From assembly GCA_035298385.1 (NCBI GenBank), contig DATGYC010000089.1:1-13778 (forward strand): a stretch of DNA of 13,778 nt. The letters are read 5' to 3'. Numbering within the stretch: position 1 is the stretch's first letter; each line of letters opens with the position of its first letter. This DNA comes from DATGYC01 sp035298385 (GTDB lineage: Bacteria > Bacillota > Sulfobacillia > Symbiobacteriales > Symbiobacteriaceae). Below, in pieces: positions 1-6,617 of the stretch. The notes under the pieces are model-generated. The model was not told the origin of the DNA and made no database searches. It saw nothing but the letters and a program-made list of their open reading frames with translations. The position numbers and the translations under genes are program-made.

Positions 1-100
1 AGGAAGTAAGGCCCCTGGAAGACTACCAGGTAGATAGGTCAGGAGTGGAAGCAGGGTAACCTGTGGAGCGGACTGATACTAATCGGCCGAGGGCTTGACC
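1..100 (+). rRNA. 23S ribosomal RNA, 3' end (partial)
   Basis: The first 100 bases match the conserved 3' end of bacterial 23S rRNA. Seen here are the GGTAGATAGGTC and GAGTGGAAG segments, the GGAGCGGACTGATACTAAT stretch and the closing GAGGGCTTGACC. The same order occurs at the end of the Bacillus subtilis 23S gene. The gene begins outside the window. The exact mature end is uncertain by a few bases. Confidence 0.95.
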
Positions 101-232
101 TTTGATGTTTGCGGCAAGTAAATTCCACTGTACAGTTTTGAGGGTGTAAGCACCCCGACAAACAAAATCGAGGAAGTACGTGCGCAACGTACGACCGGGA
201 TGGAGTTATCGGTTCACTAAGGTTTGTTTTGC

Positions 233-309
233 GGAGGCGTGGTGTAGAGGCCTAACATGCGGCCCTGTCACGGCCGAGACCGCGGGTTCGAATCCCGTCG
301 CCTCCGCCA
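233..309 (+). tRNA. tRNA-Asp (anticodon GTC)
   Basis: A complete cloverleaf can be drawn by hand. The acceptor stem GGAGGCG (233-239) pairs with CGCCTCC (299-305). The anticodon stem is 260-264 with 272-276, and the loop holds GTC at 267-269. The T-arm contains GGGTTCGAATCCC. The discriminator is G306, as usual for Asp, and CCA is encoded at 307-309. It lies 132 bases after the 23S end and four bases before tRNA-Glu, so it is probably cut from the rRNA transcript. Confidence 0.97.
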
Positions 310-313
310 GTTT

Positions 314-389
314 GGCCCTATCGTCTAGAGGCCTAGGACACCGCCCTTTCACGGCGGCGACGCGGGTTCGAATCCCGCTAGGGTCACCA
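314..389 (+). tRNA. tRNA-Glu (anticodon TTC)
   Basis: The acceptor stem GGCCCTA (314-320) pairs with TAGGGTC (379-385), with one G-T wobble. The anticodon stem is 341-345 with 353-357, and TTC sits at 348-350. The T-arm is CGGGTTCGAATCCCG. The discriminator is A386 and CCA is encoded at 387-389. It is probably the last gene of the rRNA transcript, since a terminator follows five bases later. Confidence 0.97.
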
Positions 390-393
390 GAAG

Positions 394-428
394 ACACCCG
401 GTGCATTTCATGCGCCGGGTGTTTTTTT
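394..428 (+). terminator. Rho-independent terminator of the rRNA-tRNA operon
   Basis: ACACCCGG (394-401) pairs perfectly with CCGGGTGT (415-422). Further pairing of TGC with GCG/GCA bases shortens the loop, and a run of T follows to 428. It marks the end of the rRNA-tRNA transcript. Confidence 0.93.
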
Positions 429-495
429 ATAGCATATCTGATGCGCCTGTCGCATAGTCTCTATAAGTGTGCAGTTTTCGCGGCCCAAAAAGAAG

Positions 496-521
496 GCATT
501 TCGCTATACTTGGCGAAATGC
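496..521 (+). promoter_or_regulatory. Perfect 9-bp inverted repeat around a TATACT box upstream of the 3D/G5 gene
   Basis: GCATTTCGC (496-504) and GCGAAATGC (513-521) form a perfect inverted repeat. The eight-base centre contains TATACT (505-510), a good sigma-A -10 box, 86 bases before the GTG at 596. I see no convincing -35 hexamer at 16-18 bases spacing. It may be an operator over a factor-dependent promoter, or simply a hairpin in the leader RNA. Only the repeat itself is seen; the role is inferred. Confidence 0.45.
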
Positions 522-595
522 AATGAGGGTGTGTAACTGCTGCACGATCACGAGGTGCTTCCATTCGGGGGTTCCTGTACCGAAGGAGGGTTTGC

Positions 596-1444
596 GTGTT
601 CAATCGGTCTGCGCGAGTCTATGCTCTGTGCCTTGGTTTCGTGGGGCTTCTGATCGGCCTCGGTCTGGTCACTCGGTCGCATGATGCTCCGGCTCAGATT
701 CAGAAGACTGCTGTGCTGGCGGTTCAGCAGCCGGTCCGCCTCTCCCTACGTGGGCAGGTTCATACGGTCGAGACGAAAGCCCAGGACGTGGGCGCCCTGC
801 TCACGGAGCAGGGAATTACCCTGGCGGCCAACGAACATGTCTCGCTCCCGCTAGATGCCTCCCTCTCCGCCTACGCACTCGTCAAGGTGTCGGAGCGGAC
901 GGAAGTGGTCGTTACTACGCAGGAAGCGATTCCATACGAGACCGTGAAGCGTGAGGACGAAGAGCTCGACGAGGGCGACGTCAAAACGATTCAGGAGGGC
1001 GCCGACGGCGCTCGCCAGGTTACCAAGATTCTCGTCTATGAGGACGGCCAGCCAGTCGGCGAGCATCTGCTGAGTGATCAGGTGGTCAGCGAGCCGGTTA
1101 GCCAACTCGTGACGCTGGGCACCGGTCAGGTTGCATACCGTGGCGGCGATCGAATTCGCTTCAGTCAAAAGTTGACCATGCGGGCGACGGGATACTCCTC
1201 CCAGGAGCCAGGTCTCTCTGACTACACGGCAACGGGCAGATTGGCCCGATACGGTGTGGTAGCGGTCGATCCGGACGTCATCCCGCTTGGCACGCGCGTC
1301 TATGTAGAGGGCTACGGTTTTGCGATCGCAGCAGATACGGGTAGTGCCATCTACGGCAACCGAATCGATCTCTGCTTTGACACCGTGGGTGAGGCAGATG
1401 ATTACGGGGTCCAGTATCAAACCGTCTATATCCTGAAAGACTAG
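596..1444 (+). CDS. yabE: 3D/G5-domain cell-wall protein (YabE/Rpf-like)
   Basis: A probable exported cell-wall hydrolase of the YabE type, 282 residues. Residues 9-25 form a signal anchor. A DUF348-like segment covers about 46-98 and a G5 domain about 101-176. A C-terminal 3D domain (about 193-281) carries the aspartates that name the family: D225 in AVDPD, D247 in AADTGS and D258 in RIDLCF. 3D domains share the double-psi barrel of lytic transglycosylases, so peptidoglycan cleavage is the likely activity; that is inference. The GTG start has GAAGGAGGG seven bases or so upstream. B. subtilis YabE is longer and has more than one DUF348 copy. In B. subtilis rnmV follows yabE; here only a terminator and then rsmA follow. 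Confidence 0.9.
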   Translation: MFNRSARVYALCLGFVGLLIGLGLVTRSHDAPAQIQKTAVLAVQQPVRLSLRGQVHTVETKAQDVGALLTEQGITLAANEHVSLPLDASLSAYALVKVSERTEVVVTTQEAIPYETVKREDEELDEGDVKTIQEGADGARQVTKILVYEDGQPVGEHLLSDQVVSEPVSQLVTLGTGQVAYRGGDRIRFSQKLTMRATGYSSQEPGLSDYTATGRLARYGVVAVDPDVIPLGTRVYVEGYGFAIAADTGSAIYGNRIDLCFDTVGEADDYGVQYQTVYILKD

Positions 1445-1450
1445 GACGGA

Positions 1451-1487
1451 GGCCAGATGCCGATTATCCATCGGCGTCTGGCCTTTT
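1451..1487 (+). terminator. Rho-independent terminator after the 3D/G5 gene
   Basis: A 14-bp stem (1451-1464 with 1470-1483, one T-G wobble) has the loop TATCC and is followed by TTTT. It lies seven bases past the stop. rsmA therefore needs its own promoter or read-through; none is obvious in the short gap. Confidence 0.88.
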
Positions 1488-1508
1488 CGAATTTGAGGAG
1501 GAGCGTTT

Positions 1509-2393
1509 TTGGATCTTGCAAGCGCATCGACGCTAAAGGCCCTCTTGGCCGCCCATGGACTGCGGCCCCAGCACAAGTTGGGCCAGAACTTCCTGACCGA
1601 TCGGCGCATCCTGGAGGCGATCGCTGATGCCAGTGGCGCCGGCCCGGACGACCTGGTGCTGGAGATTGGCCCGGGGCTCGGCTCTTTGACCCAGCAACTG
1701 GCAGAGCGGGCTGGACGAGTGCTGGCGATTGAGTTGGATCGGAATCTGGTCAGCCTTCTGAGCAAGACGATCCAGCAAGCGTTCACCAATGTGGAGATTG
1801 TGCAGGGAGACGCTGGCCGGATCGACCTACGTGGACTGCTTGCTGAGCGGTTGGCGCCCGGGCAGCGGGCGAAGGTGGCGGCTAATCTGCCCTACTATAT
1901 TACGACCCCGCTGGTAATGCGTCTCCTCGAGGAGGAACTCCCGCTGGACCGGATCGTGGTCATGGTCCAGAAGGAGGTCGCCGACCGGATGATCTCACCG
2001 CCTGGCTCCAAGGAGTATGGGGCGCTCTCGGTGGCGGTTCAGTACTACGCTGAGCCGCACATCGTGCTGAACGTGAGCAAGGCCGCCTTCCTGCCGCCGC
2101 CCGAGGTCGAGTCGGCTGTTGTGGCGATGCAGATGCGGGAGCGACCGCCGGTCGAGGCGCCGAAGGAGGCGTTCTTCCGAGTGGTCAAGGCGGCCTTTGG
2201 TCAACGCCGCAAGACGGTTCACAACGCCCTTGTGGCTGGTCTTGGCGTGGACAAGGCTCGTGTTGAGACTGCCTTGGTTGCAGCCGGTGTGGCCCTACAG
2301 CGTCGAGGTGAAACACTTTCGCTGGAGGAGTTTGCCGCTGTCGCTCGAAATCTTTTTGGAGAAGAGGGCAAGATGGGAAAGGGCGGGCAGTGA
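1509..2393 (+). CDS. rsmA: 16S rRNA (adenine1518/1519-N6)-dimethyltransferase RsmA (KsgA)
   Basis: RsmA uses S-adenosylmethionine to dimethylate two adjacent adenines in the 3' hairpin of 16S rRNA, a late step in small-subunit assembly. All family motifs are present in 294 residues, the usual length: GQNFL at 25-29, the SAM-binding EIGPGLGSLT at 52-61, the acidic ELD at 75-77, the catalytic NLPYY at 126-130, and FLPPPEVES near 199. The start is TTG, chosen because GAGGAGGAG lies just upstream and because residues 9-30 match the family N-terminus. Codon use matches its neighbours. In B. subtilis the same gene also sits shortly upstream of veg. Confidence 0.97.
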   Translation: MDLASASTLKALLAAHGLRPQHKLGQNFLTDRRILEAIADASGAGPDDLVLEIGPGLGSLTQQLAERAGRVLAIELDRNLVSLLSKTIQQAFTNVEIVQGDAGRIDLRGLLAERLAPGQRAKVAANLPYYITTPLVMRLLEEELPLDRIVVMVQKEVADRMISPPGSKEYGALSVAVQYYAEPHIVLNVSKAAFLPPPEVESAVVAMQMRERPPVEAPKEAFFRVVKAAFGQRRKTVHNALVAGLGVDKARVETALVAAGVALQRRGETLSLEEFAAVARNLFGEEGKMGKGGQ

Positions 2394-2464
2394 CCGGCCC
2401 GTCCCTCTCCGAATAGTATTAGTAGTAGAAGGTGGAGGGCCAGTAAAGTCAGGAGGGAGACTCC

Positions 2465-2941
2465 ATGCAAGAGGGCCTATTTCAGAGCCCAAGCAAGGGA
2501 ATGCTCAGCTACGACCAACTGGTGACAGATCTGCTCGCTTACGTGGCTGAGGAGCCGCATGCTCATTACAAGCTGATCGTCGGTACGGACTCACACACCC
2601 GGACCAACCTCTGCTTCGTGACAGCTGTGATCATCCATCGTCAGGGGAAGGGCGCCCGCTACTATTACCGCAAGCAACATCAGCAGAAGATGCGCAGCCT
2701 GCGCCAGAAGATCTTTTATGAGACGGCGATCTCCCTTGCTTTTGCCGAGAAACTCTCACGCTCCCTCCAGGAGCGGACGGCGGGACTCAACGTCGAGATT
2801 CACCTTGATGTGGGTGAAATCGGTGAGACGAAGGAGTTAGTCCGGGACGTTGTCGGCATGGTCATGGGGAGCGGCTTTCACTATGAGATCAAGCCAAACG
2901 CGTTTGGTGCCTCGGCTGTGGCAGACCGTTTTACCAAGTAG
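2465..2941 (+). CDS. YkuK family protein (DUF458, RNase H-like fold)
   Basis: A 158-residue protein that I assign to the YkuK/DUF458 family, conserved in spore formers and of unknown cellular role. The family is predicted to have an RNase H-like fold. Visible signatures are VGTDSH near 39-44, with D42 a possible metal ligand, a HxxGxGARYYYRK segment near 58-70, an HLDVGEIGETK segment near 117-127, and a C-terminal KPNAFGASAVADRFTK. The ATG has AGGAGGGA six bases before it. It stands between rsmA and veg, where B. subtilis has the protease gene yabG, so the neighbourhood gives no functional clue. Nuclease activity is unproven. Confidence 0.85.
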   Translation: MQEGLFQSPSKGMLSYDQLVTDLLAYVAEEPHAHYKLIVGTDSHTRTNLCFVTAVIIHRQGKGARYYYRKQHQQKMRSLRQKIFYETAISLAFAEKLSRSLQERTAGLNVEIHLDVGEIGETKELVRDVVGMVMGSGFHYEIKPNAFGASAVADRFTK

Positions 2942-2971
2942 CAGAGGCTTTGCCAATGTAAACAGAGGGTA

Positions 2972-3001
2972 TTGACAACGGGGCAAGTCCACCCGTAAAA
3001 T
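2972..3001 (+). promoter_or_regulatory. Upstream sigma-A-like promoter of veg
   Basis: TTGACA (2972-2977, perfect -35) is followed after 18 bases by TAAAAT (2996-3001). It lies upstream of a second, stronger-looking promoter. Confidence 0.6.
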
Positions 3002-3012
3002 AATAGGTTTCC

Positions 3013-3041
3013 TTGACCAAAGCCATCTCGCTTGCTATACT
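3013..3041 (+). promoter_or_regulatory. Main sigma-A-like promoter of veg with extended -10
   Basis: TTGACC (3013-3018), a 17-base spacer, then TATACT (3036-3041). The bases TGC directly before the -10 box give an extended -10 (TGn). This is the best promoter in the window. Initiation would fall near 3048, leaving a leader of roughly 68 bases before veg. Confidence 0.82.
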
Positions 3042-3115
3042 GACAGGGAAGCGGCATTTTCGCCGCCAGCGTAACGCCCTCTTGGTGGTTGCTGCGGGAA
3101 GGATGTGGTTTTCAC

Positions 3116-3397
3116 TTGGCTCCCAAGACGGTTCTTGCGGACATCAAGAAGGACCTTGAGGCCTATGTCGGTGCACGGATTCGCCTGAAGGCTAATCGGG
3201 GGCGAAAGCGGGTGCTGGAGCGGGAAGGGGTCTTGGAGGGTACCTACCCAAACATCTTCATCGTTAAGCTGGAAGAGGCGAACCAGACGGAACGTCGGGT
3301 TAGCTACAGCTACTCCGATCTCTTGACGGAAGCGGTGGAGTTGGTTGTCTGCGCCAGCAGCGGCCGGGAGTATCGGTTTGGGGCATCAACTCGCTAG
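3116..3397 (+). CDS. veg: Veg protein (biofilm-related regulator)
   Basis: Veg is a small, very conserved protein of spore-forming Bacillota. In B. subtilis it promotes biofilm matrix expression through the SinR pathway and has been linked to spore outgrowth. The 93-residue product shows the family core: ADIKKDLEAYVGARIRLKAN near the N-terminus, the RGRKRVLEREGVLEGTYP stretch, and RVSYSYSDLLTEAVEL. The frame stays open back to a TTG at 3089. I chose the TTG at 3116 because it lines up with the family start and has GGAAGGATG upstream, while the earlier TTG has no usable site. Two promoters precede it and a terminator follows, so it is probably a single-gene unit. Confidence 0.93.
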   Translation: MAPKTVLADIKKDLEAYVGARIRLKANRGRKRVLEREGVLEGTYPNIFIVKLEEANQTERRVSYSYSDLLTEAVELVVCASSGREYRFGASTR

Positions 3398-3414
3398 GAG
3401 TGCGACATCTACAT

Positions 3415-3441
3415 AAGCCAGGGGATTCCCCTGGCTTCTTT
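3415..3441 (+). terminator. Rho-independent terminator of veg
   Basis: AAGCCAGGGG (3415-3424) pairs with CCCCTGGCTT (3428-3437) around the loop ATT, followed by CTTT. It lies 18 bases past the veg stop and 21 before ispE, so ispE may depend partly on read-through. Confidence 0.88.
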
Positions 3442-3461
3442 CGCGCAGGGAGGACGGGCGG

Positions 3462-4313
3462 ATGCAAGTCACAAGCTATGCAAAAGTTAACCTGACACTG
3501 GATGTCGGCGCTAAGCGCGCAACTGACGGCTATCATCCGGTGCGAACGGTGATGGTGCCCATCACGCTGGCAGACGAAGTCAGCCTTGAGTCAGCCGACT
3601 TCATCCAGGTGTACTGTGAGCCCGATGTGGCAGGCGATCCAGAGCGGAACCTGGCCTACCGCGCTGCGGAGCTCCTCAGAGGTGAGACGGGTTATACGGG
3701 GGGCGCCCTGATCCGGATCCGGAAGCGGATTCCGGTGGCGGGTGGGCTCGCTGGGGGCTCAACCAACGGGGCAGCCACTCTAGTGGGTCTGAACCAGCTC
3801 TGGGGCCTTGGGCTACCGGAGGAGCGCTTAACTGCGCTCGCGATTCGGCTGGGGTCAGATGTGCCCTTCTTTGTGCCTAGTCGTCCGGCCCTCGTCACGG
3901 GAATCGGCGAGGTGGTCCAGCCGATTACCGCTCCAGAGCCGCTCTGGCTCGTCTTGGCGACGCCCGCCGTAGCCAAGTCGACCGGCGGGGTCTATGCCCT
4001 CTTTGACGAGCTAACGGAGGTCGAGCGGCCCGACACGGAAGCGCTGTTGGCCGCGCTGGCGACCGGGGACGTAAAGGGTGTGGCAAACTCCCTTGGAAAC
4101 GTCTTCGAGCAAGTGATGCTTCCCCGTCATCCGGAGATTGGCGCACTGAAGGCGGCCATGCTGGAGGCGGGCGCCCTGGGCGCCCTCATGTCAGGCGCTG
4201 GGCCCAGCGTCTTTGGCGTCGCCAAAGATCAGGCCGCCGCAGAGCGAATCCAGGCGGCCATCACGGCCCTGGCCCCGTTCGCCACGGTGGTTCAGACCTT
4301 AGCTTCACCATAA
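3462..4313 (+). CDS. ispE: 4-diphosphocytidyl-2-C-methyl-D-erythritol kinase IspE
   Basis: IspE phosphorylates CDP-methylerythritol at the 2-hydroxyl with ATP in the MEP pathway to isoprenoids, which supplies undecaprenyl carriers and quinones. The 283-residue protein has the family N-terminus SYAKVNLTL with K8, the GHMP-kinase ATP loop PVAGGLAGGSTNGAATL at 91-107, the catalytic aspartate D133 in RLGSDVPFFV, and the C-terminal GHMP motif ALMSGAGPSVFGV near 243. The loop reads AGGLAGGS rather than the more common AAGLGGGS, a mild variation. The ATG has GGGAGGA seven bases upstream. The veg-ispE order is the B. subtilis one. The product should be functional. Confidence 0.96.
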   Translation: MQVTSYAKVNLTLDVGAKRATDGYHPVRTVMVPITLADEVSLESADFIQVYCEPDVAGDPERNLAYRAAELLRGETGYTGGALIRIRKRIPVAGGLAGGSTNGAATLVGLNQLWGLGLPEERLTALAIRLGSDVPFFVPSRPALVTGIGEVVQPITAPEPLWLVLATPAVAKSTGGVYALFDELTEVERPDTEALLAALATGDVKGVANSLGNVFEQVMLPRHPEIGALKAAMLEAGALGALMSGAGPSVFGVAKDQAAAERIQAAITALAPFATVVQTLASP

Positions 4314-4318
4314 AAGAG

Positions 4319-4342
4319 CCCCCGGAGTGAGCACTCCGGGGG
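4319..4342. terminator. Bidirectional terminator between ispE and the carboxypeptidase gene
   Basis: CCCCCGGAGT (4319-4328) pairs with ACTCCGGGGG (4333-4342) around a GAGC loop. On the plus strand it is followed by GACTTTATTT. Read on the minus strand it is followed by CTCTTTTAT. It can serve both converging genes. Confidence 0.9.
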
Positions 4343-4347
4343 AGACT

Positions 4348-5658
4348 TTATTTGTAGGTGGATCCCTGGCGTAAGCTCCGCTGTTGCAGACGAAGAGCGA
4401 TACGCTGTGCGGCCAGCCGCCGGCGGCGGCGGACGACGGCAATCATTCGCAGCAGAACGATGCTGATCAGCAGGGCTGACCCGATGTAGGAGAGCCAGGT
4501 GAGGAAGATAGAGAGTACCCCGGCGCCCCGTTTGATCAGTGCGACTGGCGTTGAGGCTACCCCGGTCTGAGCCACGAGCGGCAGTGACTGTAGGAGCCGA
4601 TTCCCTTCCCAGACCTCGACGGTGCCAACCTGTTCACCTGGCTGGACCGGGGCGGCGAGGTTTGAGTTAGGCTTGAACGTTTGCCGTAGATTCGGTGCTT
4701 GCCCGTTCACCTTGGCCACGGCGGCGGCGAAGGGCTGGGGGACAACGGCCGGCACGGTGGCGGCTGTGCCATCAACGACCGGTACCTCGGTCAGGACCTT
4801 GCCAGGCGAGAGAAGCTCGCCCCGTGCGAACTGGTCGAAACCCCAGTCCAACAAGGCCGTGACGTCCTGGTACTCGGACGCCTTGTCCTGGTAGCCCATC
4901 CCGACGGCGATCAGGCGCAGTCCATTCCGCTCCGCGGCATTGACCAGGGTATGACCAGCCTCTTCCGTAAAGCCGGTCTTACCGCCCACCGTCCCCTCAT
5001 AGTTCCACAGGAGGCTATCGAGGTTGTAGTAGGTGCCGTTCGTCTCCTTGCCCGGCCAATCGAAGGCCTTGGTGCCAGCGATCTTGCGGACGTGCGGGTT
5101 GTTGAAGGCGGCCCGAGCGATCAAGGCCAGGTCCAGCGCAGTTGTATAATGATTGGGGTCATGCAGGCCATTGGCGTTGGTAAAGTGGCTGTTGGTGGCG
5201 CCGGCCGCTACGGCCGTCTCGTTCATCCAGGCGACGAACTGATTGACGTCTCCCTTGGCGACGCCCTCTCCGATCGCATCGGCGCAGTCGTTACCGGAGG
5301 GGAGGAGCATGCCGTACATCAGGTACTCCAGCGGCTGCGTCTCGTGCGCACTGATATAGCAGGATGCCGAGTCCCATGGCTTATTTACAGCCTGCTCACT
5401 CACCGTAATCGGCTGGTTCAATTGACCATGCTCCATGGCCACCAGGGCGGTCAGCAGTTTTGTCGTGGAAGCTGGGTAGTTTCGGACTGCTGGGTTGTAC
5501 TGGTATAATAATTGTCCGGTACTGCCATCCAGCAGTACGGCGGATTTGCCATGCATTGTGGGGGGTTGGACCGGATCGGCTGATGCAGGGGCTGTCCAGC
5601 AGATGCCGAACATGAGAAGAGACAGGGTGTAAGCGAAGACCCGGGTGCGCTTACGCAC
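4348..5658 (-). CDS. Serine D-Ala-D-Ala carboxypeptidase (PBP5/DacF family, peptidase S11)
   Basis: A low-molecular-weight penicillin-binding protein that removes the terminal D-Ala of peptidoglycan stem peptides outside the membrane. Residues are numbered from the start chosen here: a signal peptide ends near ASA at 24-27, and the three catalytic motifs are STTK (64-67), SGN (121-123) and KTG (227-229). A PBP5-type C-terminal domain follows, then a hydrophobic helix near 387-407 and an Arg-rich tail, so it is anchored in the membrane. The frame extends to a GTG at 5670, but AAAGGAGG directly abuts that codon with no spacer. The GTG at 5658 has 12 bases of spacing and is preferred. DacF of B. 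subtilis is a sporulation gene; I found no convincing sigma-F promoter here. Confidence 0.95.
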   Translation of the reverse strand: MRKRTRVFAYTLSLLMFGICWTAPASADPVQPPTMHGKSAVLLDGSTGQLLYQYNPAVRNYPASTTKLLTALVAMEHGQLNQPITVSEQAVNKPWDSASCYISAHETQPLEYLMYGMLLPSGNDCADAIGEGVAKGDVNQFVAWMNETAVAAGATNSHFTNANGLHDPNHYTTALDLALIARAAFNNPHVRKIAGTKAFDWPGKETNGTYYNLDSLLWNYEGTVGGKTGFTEEAGHTLVNAAERNGLRLIAVGMGYQDKASEYQDVTALLDWGFDQFARGELLSPGKVLTEVPVVDGTAATVPAVVPQPFAAAVAKVNGQAPNLRQTFKPNSNLAAPVQPGEQVGTVEVWEGNRLLQSLPLVAQTGVASTPVALIKRGAGVLSIFLTWLSYIGSALLISIVLLRMIAVVRRRRRLAAQRIALRLQQRSLRQGSTYK

Positions 5659-5789
5659 GACGTTCGCCACCCTCCTTTGTTAAATGAGGTTAACCAATTT
5701 GATTCCACACGGGCGACGAGCACCCCTTCTGTTCTGCTAGAAAAGGTAGGAACTGGAGATCATTGTTTGGTGGAGAATCGAGCAGGAAG

Positions 5790-5795
5790 ATTATA
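5790..5795 (-). promoter_or_regulatory. Possible -10 box for the carboxypeptidase gene
   Basis: On the minus strand a perfect TATAAT lies about 130 bases before the gene. No good -35 is found at 16-18 bases spacing. The divergent gap 5671-5858 must hold start signals for both flanking genes; this is the only strong hexamer I see. Confidence 0.25.
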
Positions 5796-5858
5796 GAAAT
5801 ACGTGGAACAGTTTAATGTTTCGCTATGGAAGGCCTCACTAGGGGAGTGGAGCACTAA

Positions 5859-6614
5859 GTGGTCAACGTCATCCTACTCGCGGGAGCGGCCAATAACGGC
5901 CCGCTTAAGGACATGAGTACAGCCACCAACGAGGCACTGATTGAGATTGGCAGCAAGCCAATGGTCCAATACGTGATCGATGGACTACGCCAGTCAACAC
6001 AGATTGGGCGTATTGTGCTGTGCGCGCCTCCCGGCGAGCTCGAACCGCACGTCAAGGGTGAGGGCCTGGAGTTTGTGCCTAGCCAGGGTAGCATTTTAGC
6101 GAATTTCTTGGCCGCCTACAAGGTTTTGCCCAAGGATCAAACGATCATGATCGCCACGTGCGATATCCCCCTGATTACAGGGGAGATCATTGACGGCTTC
6201 TTGCAGCTTTGCCGGCAGAAGGAGGCCGACCTGTACTACCCGATCGTAGAGAAGCAGGTGGGCGAGCAGAAGTACCCGCTCGTCAAGCGGACCTACGTTC
6301 AGCTACGGGAGGGCATCTTCACGGGCGGGAACCTCTTCCTGGTCAATCCGGCGGTTGTGGAGGAGGCGGCGCCCCGAGTCGAGCGCTTCTTGGACTACCG
6401 CAAGAGTCCCTTGAAGTTGGCGGGCCTCTTGGGTTGGACCTTTGCCGTTCGCTACTTGCTCTTGAAGAACCTGCGCATGCATGAGTTGGAGGCGAAGATC
6501 TCGCAGATGCTTGGTATTCGGGGCGCCGTCATCGAATGTCCGTGGCCGGAGGTCGGTATTGATGTCGACAAACCGGCGGACCTTCAGTTGGCCCGCGCGG
6601 TCCTCCTTTCGTAG
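5859..6614 (+). CDS. MobA-like nucleotidyltransferase (NTP transferase domain), substrate unknown
   Basis: A 251-residue GT-A-fold nucleotidyltransferase. It begins VNVILLAGAANNGPLK, in the place of the usual nucleotide-binding loop LAGG-x-S-x-R-M-G-x-x-K, and lacks the double Gly and the Arg. The KPMVQYVIDGL segment (33-43), the metal-binding TCDIPLI near 99-105, and a C-terminal VGIDVDKPADLQLA agree with the family. GTG start; AGGGGAGTGG lies upstream. purR follows after three bases, so the two are almost certainly cotranscribed. I recall similar genes next to purR in other Bacillota, but no substrate is known to me. A role in molybdenum cofactor or sugar-nucleotide metabolism cannot be read from the sequence. 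Confidence 0.85.
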   Translation: MVNVILLAGAANNGPLKDMSTATNEALIEIGSKPMVQYVIDGLRQSTQIGRIVLCAPPGELEPHVKGEGLEFVPSQGSILANFLAAYKVLPKDQTIMIATCDIPLITGEIIDGFLQLCRQKEADLYYPIVEKQVGEQKYPLVKRTYVQLREGIFTGGNLFLVNPAVVEEAAPRVERFLDYRKSPLKLAGLLGWTFAVRYLLLKNLRMHELEAKISQMLGIRGAVIECPWPEVGIDVDKPADLQLARAVLLS

Positions 6615-6617
6615 CCC

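Noticed and set aside
101..232. Possible 5S rRNA between 23S and tRNA-Asp
   Set aside because: The stretch shows only small hairpins (142-155 and 176-192) and lacks the conserved 5S segments; it looks like processed spacer.
180..536. Open frames over the two tRNA genes (also 206-406 on the minus strand)
   Set aside because: They translate tRNA sequence; the PSGIRTRVAAVKGRCP-like peptide is a well-known false gene product from tRNA loci.
851..1789. 312-residue open frame on the minus strand across the 3D/G5 gene and rsmA
   Set aside because: It spans two well-supported genes and the terminator between them.
2384..2407. GC-rich partial hairpin at the rsmA stop
   Set aside because: Pairing needs a bulge and no T run follows; not enough for a terminator call.
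4699..5508. 269-residue open frame on the plus strand inside the carboxypeptidase gene
   Set aside because: Antisense shadow of a gene with all catalytic motifs; no ribosome site.
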